DNA of 64,000 nucleotides. It comes from Ampullaceana balthica. Taxonomy: Eukaryota; Mollusca; Gastropoda; Lymnaeidae. This document shows positions 1 to 9,773 of the stretch, in pieces; within the stretch, counting starts at the first letter, position 1, and every line of letters begins with the position of its first letter. Under the pieces are notes generated by a model that ran no database searches, was not told the origin of the DNA, and was given only the letters and a program-made list of their open reading frames with translations. A program made the position numbers and the translations under genes. Where the stretch lies: contig CALYLW010000424.1 of assembly GCA_944989445.1 (NCBI GenBank), positions 1 to 64,000 of the forward strand, in the 5' to 3' direction.

Positions 1-739
1 CCATTCTTGCTCCAAAGAATTCAAGTGTCAACAGCATCAATTCTCAAATTCACAATTTTCTACCAGGCATTTCAAAAAACTACAAATCTATTGATACGGT
101 TACAGATCCGGCCCAAGCTGTTTACTATCCAACAGAATTTTTGAATTCATTAGATCCTCCTGGCATGCCATCACATAACTTGGAACTTAAAATCGGAGCT
201 CCTATCATACTTCTGAGAAATTTGGATCCCCCTAAACTATGCAATGGAACACGATTGAGCATCAAGCATCTCTTACCTCATGTAATAGAAGCCACAATTT
301 TGACAGGCTGCGCCAAAGGAGAAGATGTCTTCATCCCAAGAATTCCACTCATACCAACAGATATGCCTTTTGATTTCAAGCGCCTCCAGTTTCCAATCAG
401 GCTTGCATTTGCCATGTCTATCAACAAGGCACAGGGACAGTCTTTAAAAGTGGCAGGCATTGTACTTGAGGAAGCATGCTTTGCCCACGGACAGCTATAT
501 GTGGCATGTTCTAGAGTTGGGTCACCAACAAATCTTTTCATTTTTGCACCAGACGGAAAAACCAAAAATATAGTCTATCGACAAGCCTTAATATAAGCAA
601 TATATAAATTACATGTACTTATTTTTAATTACATTTCAATTTATTTTTTAAATTGTTTTTCAATGAATGAATTGAAATAATTTTTTTTTAAATCTGTTGA
701 CTATTATTTTAATCGTGCGACGCCGGGTAACCCGGCTAG
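1..739 (+). mobile_element. Helitron, 3' portion with terminal hairpin
   Basis: This is the right-hand end of a rolling-circle transposon whose 5' part lies outside the window. It contains the C-terminal helicase (3-596), a short AT-rich tail, then a 7-bp-arm hairpin (722-728 with 730-736, arms GCCGGGT/ACCCGGC) directly joined to CTAG at 736-739, followed by T at 740. A GC-rich hairpin next to a CTRR end and a T flank is the known Helitron 3' signature. An (AT)n tract follows immediately. Confidence 0.85.
3..596 (+). CDS. Helitron PIF1-like helicase, C-terminal part
   Basis: The frame is open from base 3 to a stop at 594-596, so the protein enters the window from the left. The first visible residues, ILAPKNSSV...IN, match the segment of PIF1-type helicases just after the middle of the domain. 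Later come SINKAQGQS (motif V region) and HGQLYVACSRV (motif VI, with the arginine and SR pair typical of PIF1). In Helitrons this helicase is fused behind a Rep nuclease and unwinds DNA during rolling-circle transposition. No lesion is seen in the visible 197 codons. The Helitron hairpin 130 bp downstream argues against a host PIF1 gene. Confidence 0.85.
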   Translation: MLAPKNSSVNSINSQIHNFLPGISKNYKSIDTVTDPAQAVYYPTEFLNSLDPPGMPSHNLELKIGAPIILLRNLDPPKLCNGTRLSIKHLLPHVIEATILTGCAKGEDVFIPRIPLIPTDMPFDFKRLQFPIRLAFAMSINKAQGQSLKVAGIVLEEACFAHGQLYVACSRVGSPTNLFIFAPDGKTKNIVYRQALI

Positions 740-740
740 T

Positions 741-772
741 ATATATATATATATATGTAGTACATGTTTTAC

Positions 773-814
<42 letters not shown>
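741..814. repeat. (AT)n microsatellites
   Basis: Two AT dinucleotide runs, 741-756 and about 775-814, separated by a short spacer. The first begins one base after the Helitron end, consistent with insertion into an AT-rich target. Confidence 0.9.
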
Positions 815-818
<4 letters not shown>

Positions 819-1240
819 ATATTTCATTGAATACTATGAATGTAAAAGGGTCGTTCATTTACATCACTTTGTAATTTGTGTAAGCAAAATTTTTATGAAA
901 ACAAATTTCCTTGCCCATAAACGGATACCTTCAACCAATAAGCGTTTAAAATATTTCCTTAACTGATGCAAAGAAAAAAAGCAGCTAATATTTCAATACT
1001 TCATTTTCATTAATTTTCTTTTACAGTAGTCTAATAACATAGAATGCCCTAACGTTTATTCTTAAGAACCCTACACTGAAAGTTTTTACCTGCTTTTTCT
1101 TCAAAACGACATTGTCCATTAGTACAGCATTACTTTTATTGCTTTAATCACACGATTTGTCGATAAATCTTCATTTTAATGTGATAATGACGTTTTATGT
1201 AAAAATTATATATATATATATATAATTATTTAGTGTGATG
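815..1240. other. AT-rich intergenic DNA
   Basis: No coding signal or recognisable element. A short TA run lies at about 1207-1224, just upstream of the SINE. Confidence 0.6.
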
Positions 1241-1470
1241 GCGGCTGGATAGCGAAGTCAATAGTGCGCTCGCTTCACAAGCTAAGTGGCGTGGGATGTA
1301 GCCCACGTTAAAGCCATAATAATAATGTTGATGAATTAACATCGCTAAAAATTCCCCGCTGGCCTGGAGAGGAGATGGGCGCCGCCAAGGTCTACCAAGC
1401 CCCGAGAAAGTTCTATTGGAAACTTAGAAACCTTTACAACCACGAGGTTATAGGACCAAAAAAAAATATA
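1241..1470 (+). mobile_element. tRNA-Val-like SINE, copy 1
   Basis: The first about 75 bases resemble a tRNA: GGCTGGATAGCGAAGTCAAT (A-box region), an anticodon-loop-like CTTCACAAG with CAC where tRNA-Val has its anticodon, and a degenerate B box GGGATGTAGCCCA. An unrelated body with GGTCTACCAAGCCCCG follows, then a poly-A-like tail from 1458. The same unit recurs at 43487-43697 (-) and 62186-62412 (+). Confidence 0.8.
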
Positions 1471-1479
1471 AAAAAATAG

Positions 1480-2689
1480 TAATATCGTATAAAAAGGCGC
1501 TTTAAAGTCCGTCAATAGTCCTTGCAGACTATGTGGGGCAACTCCGGATAAAAAAAACATTGATTTAAAATTGAACAGAACATACATTCAAACTTTTCTG
1601 TCAAGACTAACAGATGGTTTCTGCTCCCCGTAAAACCTTACTACGCGAAGTATTTTTTCTCAACTTATTTTAATTGTTGAAAAGGTTAAAATGTAAAAGA
1701 GCCCTTGTTTATTTGATGAGTTTTATTTTTTTGGAATATGTTGATGTACCGTTTTGTGTATGTATATGTGTTTATGGGTGTGTTTGCGCTTGCGACTGTG
1801 GGGTAATTGTGTGTGTTTTTGTTGTTAACTTAATGTGAAGAGACTGCTTTTCTTTATGTCTGCTATTGCTTCATCAATTACCCCTCGACACTTATGTTTA
1901 GCGTAATCGTTTAACGACATATATTTAATGTTATGTTGCTTATTGCTATATAATATATGGCCATTTGACTTTCCTATATATATGCTTTAATGATTTTTCT
2001 TATATTGAAAGACATGAATTTGACATTTGAAATTAAGTAAAACGAAATCAAATACTTATAATGTATACTCTGCATAAGTTAGCTTGCACATAAAATAAAC
2101 CAGATTAATAACTAATACATTTTTTAAGGGTAGTATTTTAACAATGTTATTTTAATATGTTTTGATTAAAAAGAAATAAAATGTCGTCCTTTTAATTGCA
2201 TTTGTAAAATTTTTAATGTTGTTCTTAAATTTAAAAATGCATATGTTTGACAATTTTTCAAGGTTTGACAGTTTTTGAGACATTTTGTTTCATCCAATTA
2301 AATAAAAACAATGTATTATATGCTTTCATTAGTTGCATCAAATTACATCAGATTAATACGAAGTAAAATGTATCTTTCTATGTAATTAATAAATATTTTT
2401 TTTATCTTCCCCGAGTGATATATATCCGCCATGTCACTTCGAGACAATATTTAAAACTAAATTAATACATAATACCCACCAGGACTTTAGCAATATTTAT
2501 TGCATAAGTTTAACTATATAAATAGAAAAATGCACAGGGAGCCGATTAAATCATGTGGCAAGTGATTAGTGATGAAAAAAGGCAAAACATTGTAAAGTGT
2601 GAGACTTATTTACCTTAAGTGCTTCAATAGTACACGCGAGTGTAAAGGATAAATTGATTATTGAATTGTTCGTTAGACCGTCGATACGA
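1480..2689. other. AT-rich intergenic DNA, nothing recognised
   Basis: Low-complexity AT-rich sequence with short T/G-rich runs (about 1740-1830). I see no convincing open frame, RNA gene or repeat copy on either strand. Confidence 0.5.
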
Positions 2690-2700
2690 CGAGGACCACT

Positions 2701-3468
2701 CTAGTCATCCGAGGGTTGTCTGTCCCTTCGCAGATGTATGATTAGGCTGATCCTTGCACGGAATGTTCGGGAACAGAAGGGACAAGGGACGAGTGGGACC
2801 TCTCCTGGAGGGTTGACAGCATGGGCCTTTCGGGCTTGCCTCTTCTTTTCTGCGGCGGTGATCCGGTTTGTCTCGCATGACCTGGCACCTTCGTGGATGG
2901 AAGAATGCCAGGTGGATCGGTCCATTGCAGCTCGTTCCCACGTGTCTGGGTTGATGGCAAACGCTTTCATTGAGGCTTTCAGTGTGTATTTGAAGCGTTT
3001 CTTTTGCCCACCGTGGAACCGCTTGCCATACTGGAGCTCACCATAGAAGATTCTCTTTGGCAGTCTCTCGTCTGGCATTCGGACAACGTGCCCTGCCCAG
3101 CGAAGCTCGGTCTGCATCAGGAGGGTGAAGATGCTGGGGAGACCTGCCTTGGTCAGTACCACTGTGTCTGGAATTTTGTTCTGCCACTTTATGCCAAAAA
3201 TCTTCCTGAGGCTTGTTATATGGAAGTGGTTAAGCTTTCTTGCATGGCGCTGATAAACAGTCCAAGTTTCACAAGCATATAGCAGTGTGGGGAGAACCAC
3301 TGCCCTGTACACTTTCAGCTTGGTCTGGATGGTAATGCCACTTCTCTTCCAGACATTAGGGTACAACCTGCCGAAAGTGGAGCTGGCTCTGGCAATTCTG
3401 ACGTTCACTTCATCATCGATGGTGACATTTTGAAACAGTGTGCTGCCTAGGTATGTGAACCGGTGCAC
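2701..3468 (-). pseudogene. LINE RT C-terminal region with zinc-finger-like end
   Basis: A 255-codon frame carrying the thumb/C-terminal region of the same LINE: FTYLGSTL, VLPTLLYACETWTV and LRWAGHVVRM, all hallmark motifs of animal LINE C-termini. It ends in a C2H2-like finger, CPFCSRTF...IIHLRRD, in which I do not see the second histidine. It is out of frame with the RT core upstream. Confidence 0.8.
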
Positions 3469-3506
3469 TGTGTTGAGTCTCTGGCCGTTGACAGTGATGT
3501 TGGGCT

Positions 3507-4754
3507 CTACGTAGGGCCTTCCAGGCGCGGATGATGGAGGACCTCAGTCTTCTTAGTGTTGATTGTCAGACCAAAGTTTGTGCAGGCATTGGAGAACAGG
3601 TTTACACTGCGTTGCATGTCGGCTTCTGAGACAGCGTTGAGGGCACCATCATCAGCAAACAACAGGTCTCTGATGATGTCTGTCATAACCTTGGTTTTTG
3701 CCTGGAGCCTCCGAAGGTTGAACAGCTTGCCATCTGTGCGGTACTTAAGGTTGACACCAACATCCTCGTCTCTGAAGGCCTCTGTCAGCATGGCGGAAAA
3801 CATGAGGCTTAACAGTGTTGGTGCCAGGACGCAGCCCTGCTTGACCCCGTTTGTGACTGGGAAAGGATCAGAAAACTCACCGCTGTCCTGGACTCTGGCC
3901 TGCATGCCCTCATGGAATTGTTGCACTAAGACGATGAATTGCCTTCGGCAACCGTACTTGGCCATGATCTTCCACAGCCCTCTCTGCCAACGGTGTCAAT
4001 AGCTTTGGTCAGGTCGACATATGTGAAGAACAGGTTGAAGTTCTGCTCCTGGCATTGCTCTTGCAGCTGCCTGTCTTTGGTCAAGGTGGACTGTGAGGCG
4101 GTTGAGCAGGATTCTGGCAATGATCTTTCCTGCGATAGAAAGCAGGGATATGCATCTGTGATTGTCACAAGCCTGTCTAATTCCTTTTTGCTTATATAAA
4201 TGTATGATGGTGGCATCTTTGAAGTCCTGGGGGTTCGTCTCTTGCTGCCTTATTAAGATAAAAAGCTGTTCAGAACCAGGTGCTTTGTCACTGGAAAGTA
4301 GATAGATTCCTTTCTGGGTCTCGAGCAAGGTTGATCGGTCATCCAGGGCTTTGTTTGTGGGCACTTGGGGTAGACGATTGATGGCTTTGTCGTTGATTGT
4401 CGAAGGGCGATTAAGAACGTCATCGAAATGTTCGACCCATCTCTCCAAGATCTTCTCTTTTTCTGTGATGAGAGTGTTACAGTCTGCGCTGAGGAGGGGG
4501 TTTGATCCTGAGGGCGTGGGGCCATATACTTCTTTCAAGGCGTCGTAGAAGTTGTTATAGTCACGCCTGTCTGCATAGCCTTGGATCTCGTAAGCTTTGT
4601 TGCCAAGCCAATCGTCCTGCTTCTGAAAGAGCTTCAGTATTGCGTATGTTGTTAAGTGCATCTCTCCTTGCCGTTGACTTGGGGTTATTGAGGTAAGCTT
4701 GGTGAAGGTGGTGTTTCTCATCCAATAACTGCTTGATGTCTTCGGAGTTCTCAT
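3507..4754 (-). pseudogene. LINE reverse transcriptase fragments (frameshifted)
   Basis: The RT domain is spread over frames: 4754-3996 carries SSDKAPG and FKDATIIHLYKQKG plus CISLLSIAGKI; 4216-3926 carries YVDLTKAIDTV (first catalytic Asp region); 3965-3507 carries NGVKQGCVLAPTL and LLFADDGALNA, the FADD catalytic pair. At least two frameshifts separate these pieces. The catalytic aspartates persist but no continuous protein can be read. It is part of the LINE at 2690-5653. Confidence 0.85.
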
Positions 4755-5029
4755 CGAACAAGTCCTTATGTTTCCTGGTCTGGGGCCCCAGGGTCTATGT
4801 AGCTGTGTTGTAAATCAGCTCTATGAGTGATGCCCCGTCTGCCTCCACGCTCTGGTTTCCCGGAGAGGTGGATTTCAAGCACTTTTCCAGAGCATCTACA
4901 AAGGACTGTTTGCAGTTGTCGGTATTCAGTTTGGCAACATTAAGCCGTTTGGGTGCCTTCTTCCCTTGCGGACGTGGTTTAGGCTGAATGCGGATGTCGG
5001 TGCTTGGTGATGATGAGGCGGTGGTCTGT

Positions 5030-5653
5030 TCAGCATTCAGCGCCGCACATGAACTTGGTCACTCGTACATCCTGCCTGTCCCTCTTCCTCACGATGGCGT
5101 AGTCAATAAGATGCCAGTGCTTCGAGCGGGGGTGCATCCATGACTTCTGGTTACGAGTGGGGAGGCGGAAAATTTTGTTGGTGATCAGCAGTTCAAGTTC
5201 AGCGCAGGTCTGGAGTAAACGAAGACCGTTACTGTTACATTGACCCACTCCATGATGACCAAGGACTCCTTCCCAGGCAACGTTGTCCTTGCCAACGCTG
5301 GCGTTGAAGTCACCTAGCAAGATGAGTTTGTCCGCCTTTGGAACGTCGGTAATGACAGTGTGAAGTTCTTCGTAAAACTTTGCCTTTACGTCATCTGGAT
5401 TAGTCATGGTTGGAGCGTAGGCACTGATGATGGTGAGGTGCTTCTTTCCAGCTAGTGGGAGTTTCATGGTCATGAGCCTGTCGTTCACTCCCTTGGGAAG
5501 TCCAGCCAGCTTTCCGACCAGAGTTGTCTTAACTGCAAAGCCAACGCCTGCCTCACGTCTCTCCTCGCTAGGTCTGCCACTCCAGTAGAATGTGTAACCA
5601 GATCCTCTTTCACAGAGCTCTCCTTCTCCCGCGATTATTGACTTACATGACAA
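5030..5653 (-). pseudogene. LINE APE-type endonuclease fragment
   Basis: A 207-codon open piece of the exonuclease-endonuclease-phosphatase fold. Landmarks are IISAYAPT, LLGDFNASVG (conserved DFN of the active site), NSNGLRLLQTC, and SWMHPRSKHWHLIDYAIVR near the end, which holds the conserved W and LIDY. In LINEs this enzyme nicks the target to prime reverse transcription. The N-terminal catalytic residues are absent and the frame does not continue into the reverse transcriptase, so it is a fragment. Confidence 0.85.
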
Positions 5654-6228
5654 GTAAAGATGGTTCAGGGCTTTTGAAAGAAGAAAACGGATAACATATA
5701 GGGGTTATATACAATGGCGTAAGAGTAAGATTAATGGGTAGAACGGTATTTTTTTTATAAGAAGGACAAATGTGTGACTTTTTGAAAGCACTTTTCATTT
5801 GCAGAGTAAAGATTTAATAATATCGCCAAAACCCTGGCTGGCATTGCCTGTATAGCTAAGCCATTGTTAATATGCTTTTGGTAAATTTACGCTAAACCAG
5901 CAGGGTGAATTTTAAGCCCAATCCTTGAGATTCAAAAAGTGTCTTTTAAAGAAATGAGCTCCCATAGCCCCCGCTGCAAAAGGCATCAATATTCACATAC
6001 ATGTTTTCTGGCTCAATAAAATAATATCCGACTCATTCTGACACAAGTTCATACATGGAATGGAGATTCAGTGTATGGTTTGGAGAGCGTGTGCATAGAA
6101 ATAAGGAATAATTTGATGAGCTTTTTAAGTGCCGACGAACTTACTTCTTAAAACAATATTTGGTGTATTTCTATACATGATGGTGGCATGGCACACGCTT
6201 CGGGTAATACCTAGAGAATGGTCTAAGG
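5654..6228. other. Intergenic; contains a dispersed repeat
   Basis: No gene. Positions 5816-5934 match the reverse complement of 60362-60478 (shared blocks around AAACCAGCAGGGT and the TAGCTAAGCCA/TTGCTAAGCTA region), so this is a dispersed repeat of unknown class. Confidence 0.5.
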
Positions 6229-6410
6229 CAGAGGTCCCCAAACATTTTATCGTCGGGGACCAGTAAACGTTTAATAGTTTTTCCGTGGCCCGCTAAGGGG
6301 TGTGGGGAGTCGGATGTTGATTATTTATATTTTAAATTTTAAAAAAAATGTTTCCAAATGCAATGCAGTTAGTCTACACCATAAAATGATTCTAAAGGGA
6401 TTTTAAAATT

Positions 6411-6790
6411 TTAATCTAGAACAATACTAGGTTTAAGACCGTCGTCATTTGCAATGTCCAGGGCTTTTTCTTTCTCTTTCATATATATGCTAGATTCGCC
6501 TGATTTGTTGCAAAATGGGACGTGAATCCATTCGTTACCATTTCGTTGGTCATTTTTGGTTGGGAAGTAGCGCTCTAACTCTTTTAAAAGCAAAGGTTAT
6601 TGAACTTGTACCAACTGGAAAATGAATGCGCAGGCTAAGTCTAAAAATTTGCTGTTTGAAGCATCTCCAAAATACCTACATTTTGGGCACAACTCTAGTT
6701 AGGTTTTAAATGCAGCTACTTTCTCTGCAACTTGAAAACATTTATCATTTTCCCTAAGAGGACAGGTTGAGTTCATTGAACTGGCTGAAC
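6411..6790 (-). pseudogene. hAT transposase C-region fragment
   Basis: The minus strand reads FNELNLSLRENDKCFQ at about 6780, then after stops LLKELERYFPTKNDQRNGNEW and PFCNKSGESS, ending with LDIANDDGLKPS at about 6420. This order matches ZBED5/SCAND3-like hAT proteins (Buster-type). Several in-frame stops make it a pseudogene. An N-terminal piece of the same protein (KKNATTASYVVANHDVKA) remains at about 7560-7490. Confidence 0.75.
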
Positions 6791-7080
6791 ATGACACCCA
6801 TCTAAGCAAGTTTTCAGACACATACCTAATCACTGAAATTGTAGAAATGGCTCTTGTAATTCAAATAATGGATTAGCCTCTGGATGAACATCTTATCTCT
6901 GTGTACAAGAGAAGATATGGCGTCTGCGTCCATCTCCTCCCAAAGCATCACAAACAGGCGCAAATTAAGGTTTGTGCCATGATGTGGTAAATAAATTTAA
7001 CAAAATATATAAGAATTAAGTGCCTTGAACAGTTCTACTACAGTGATGTAGGTTGAAAAAGATAGAGTAGATAGCAAAGT

Positions 7081-7440
7081 ATTATTATTATTATTATTAT
7101 TATATTATCTGTTCACTTATATAGCGCAATACCCCAGCCTACAGCTGGGCTCACAGCTCTTTACAAACATGTTCAACAACTACATAAAACACATTACACT
7201 CTAAATCTTCCTAACATAGTTACATATCCTCATAAACATTCACCAGCTAAAGTACGCACATAAACAATTCATTACGTATTTGTCAATACATGTAGAGTGC
7301 GTACCACGGTGAAATATTAATTCTCAATCTTGTCTCAATATCTTCGGGTTTTTCCTAAATGCTCCTATCACAATGCTAGCCGACACAAGCAAATGTGCTA
7401 CCTTTAACAGCATTCACTCATAGAGGTTCCCGGCAAAATG
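7081..7440. repeat. (ATT)n plus short dispersed repeat
   Basis: An (ATT)n run at 7081-7104 leads into a unit with TATAGCGCAATACCCCAG and CTCACAGCTCTTTACAAA, a layout common in animal dispersed repeats. It splits the transposase remnant, so it was inserted later or is a replacement. Confidence 0.5.
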
Positions 7441-7754
7441 TCTTTATTGGAGGGCAAGATCAATTCTTCAACAATAGTGAATAGTTTTTAGCCTTAACAT
7501 CATGGTTAGCCACCACATAGGATGCTGTGGTGGCATTCTTTTTTATTGATGTGGTGAACCTTAGAAGTTTCTTCTGTCCTTCGTGTTCCCATTGTCTTTG
7601 AAAAGTCGCAGAATTCAACAACAACAACAACAAAAAAATACACCACACAAAATTAAATGGAAATAATTTATAACTTCCTTGGTGGCCCAATACCTTTTAT
7701 TTCACGGACCGGTACCGGTCCGCGGCTCGGGGGTTGGGGACCAGTATTCTAAGG

Positions 7755-8449
7755 TATAAAGGTGTTGAGTGCTAAGAAATGTCACGGTTAAAATGACATA
7801 TATATATAGCATCTTAAACAAAAAATAACACTGTGACAAGCAGGTCTAATTTTTAATAGTTCATTTCATACAGTGGTATTGCAGTGTACTTGTAAAGACA
7901 ATTTTGTTGTTTTTTGTATTTTTTGGTGAATGATAAAATTCACTGAATGGTAGTGATCTTCAAATGCTATATCATTCTTGAAATTTTTAACATCATTCAT
8001 CCTGATTTTAAATCTAATGTATAATTAGTTTATAATTTTAAGTTAAAGTCTAACAGAATAATGCCATCTTACAAGCATTGTTAAATTTGAAAAAATGGCT
8101 ACAAAGAAAAAAAAAGATGCTTTATGAATACAAAGTAAACAATATTTAATTTATTCTGGCTGAGTATTAATTCTTAAACCATCACTTATTTAAGAAACGA
8201 AAACAGCAACGACAACAAATTGAAAAAAAAATCACCGAAGTCATGCCTCATAGGCATATCTTCTATTTATTTAATAGCATATCTTCAATTTTTCTTAGTA
8301 TCACGTAACAGAAACACATCAATCATAATATGTAGAACTAGTCTTAAGTACCGAGAATGCTTTCGTTATATCCACTTGCACATCAGAGCGAACTCCTAGG
8401 CATGCATAAACTCAAGACTTGCTATCGATTCCCCTCGACTTCCCTATCC

Positions 8450-8451
<2 letters not shown>
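7755..8451. other. AT-rich intergenic DNA, nothing recognised
   Basis: No open frame of note, no repeat copy and no RNA gene seen. Confidence 0.5.

Positions 8452-8501
<50 letters not shown>
8452..8501. repeat. (AT)n microsatellite
   Basis: About 25 uninterrupted AT units. Confidence 0.95.
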
Positions 8502-8506
<5 letters not shown>

Positions 8507-8559
8507 CCTCCTTCAACAAATGCCATCTCACGGAGGCGACACATTTCCTAACATTCAAC

Positions 8560-8724
8560 CAGGGCCGGCTTTGGAACATAGGCAAACTAGGCAGCCGGTT
8601 GGGCCTCCGATTCGTAGGGGCCTCGCACATGAATCATGGAAAATGTTTTAATGTTTTTCCTATTATATTTAGGGCCCCCAAATTAACTTCGTCTAGGGCC
8701 TCCAATTCCTTTAGGCTGGCCCTG
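8560..8724. mobile_element. Short MITE, hAT-like ends
   Basis: A 165-bp element with imperfect inverted ends, CAGGGCCGGCTTTGG at the left and CCTTTAGGCTGGCCCTG at the right, and no coding capacity. This end type is common among non-autonomous hAT elements of animals. The 8-bp flanks share only ATTC, so the target duplication is not convincing. Confidence 0.65.
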
Positions 8725-9551
8725 ATTCGAGAACAGTAATTTTCATACCTTTGGCAAGGACATATAATATATGTATATTTGCAAAATATATTTAAACTAA
8801 ATATATATCTCTACATATGTAAACATATATGTGTATTTATCTTTACTTTAAAATAATGGAACTACTGAGATAGGAAAAAACCAAGGCTATAAGGAATCCT
8901 AATGATCTTTAGCGCGGAAAGATTAGAAAGTGATATATTTTGAACTATTTGAATATATTGAATCCGGTACACCCCTGGCTTATTTGGACGCGATCAAAAC
9001 GAAATATACCGTAGCAAGCAGAATATTCTACTGAAGGATTAATCGGAAATCCCCGTTTATTGGAAAACGTCAAAACGGGGAAAAACAAAAATAATGAAAA
9101 TGAAAGAATTTATATATTATGGATGGATTCAGGTTGGTATAAATTAGGTACAATCTTATGATATTAAATTTTTCCTCTGTCCTCAGCGAAACAAAATGAT
9201 CGTTTCTCCTTATTATGATAAACAATCTAGTTTACATGGATTTGAATCCAGAATCACTTTGTATTGGTTTCAACTTTTAAAAAAATTGTGCTTCATATTA
9301 ATTCATTTCCTTAATGAAACTATCATAATTGTTATATTCATATTTAATGACAATGATATGTCATTAAACAATTTTAAATTAGGCCCAGCTGAATTCAGTT
9401 AAAATGAAAAATAGCTACAAAACATTACAGCAAACGTTCCTAAATATCTTTTAAAGTCAAAGCATTCCCATTATACACAGTGAATGACTTGATAGTTTAA
9501 AAGTTTCAATTATCTTTTAGGTAATTTTAAATTTAAAACAGAACAGTAGAG
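8725..9551. other. AT-rich intergenic DNA, nothing recognised
   Basis: The open frame at 9196-9402 is low-complexity and hydrophobic without family resemblance; I do not regard it as a gene. Confidence 0.5.
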
Positions 9552-9773
9552 CAAGGGTCGGGAAACTTTTTGTCTGAGAGAGCCATAAACACCACATATT
9601 TCGAAAAGTAATTCTGTGAGAGCCATACATATTTCTTAAAACTAAAAATTCAAGTAAATGTGTGCGTTTTGTGTAATTTCAACACTAAAAGCACACTATT
9701 TATGGCTCTGAAATCTTTTTTAATAATACTGTCATGCTTTTGCTAAAATATCAATAATGAGTATTACTTACCA

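Larger units (their letters stand above)
2690..5653 (-). mobile_element. Non-LTR retrotransposon (LINE), degenerate
   Basis: Read on the minus strand the order is APE-type endonuclease (5653-5030), linker, reverse transcriptase (4754-3507) and a C-terminal zinc-finger region (3468-2701), the standard order for an endonuclease-bearing LINE. The pieces lie in at least three different frames with internal stops, so the element is dead. The endonuclease start is missing, so it is probably 5'-truncated at about 5650. The clade is uncertain; the endonuclease resembles animal 'craniofacial development protein 2-like' and RTE/CR1-type proteins. Confidence 0.85.
6229..7746 (-). mobile_element. hAT transposon remnant (ZBED5/SCAND3-like)
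   Basis: The ends are terminal inverted repeats, CAGAGGTCCCCAAAC on the left and the complement of TACTGGTCCCCAACC on the right. They are flanked by 8-bp sequences GTCTAAGG (6221-6228) and TTCTAAGG (7747-7754), seven of eight matching, as expected for a hAT target duplication. Minus-strand transposase pieces lie inside. A (ATT)n tract with an unrelated repeat (7081-7440) interrupts the middle. No functional transposase is left. Confidence 0.8.

Noticed and set aside
2738..4696. Plus-strand frames across 2.7-4.7 kb
   Set aside because: Antisense shadows of the minus-strand LINE, whose RT and endonuclease motifs are unambiguous.
8357..8630. Frames containing (YI)n on both strands
   Set aside because: Produced by the (AT)n microsatellite at 8452-8501.
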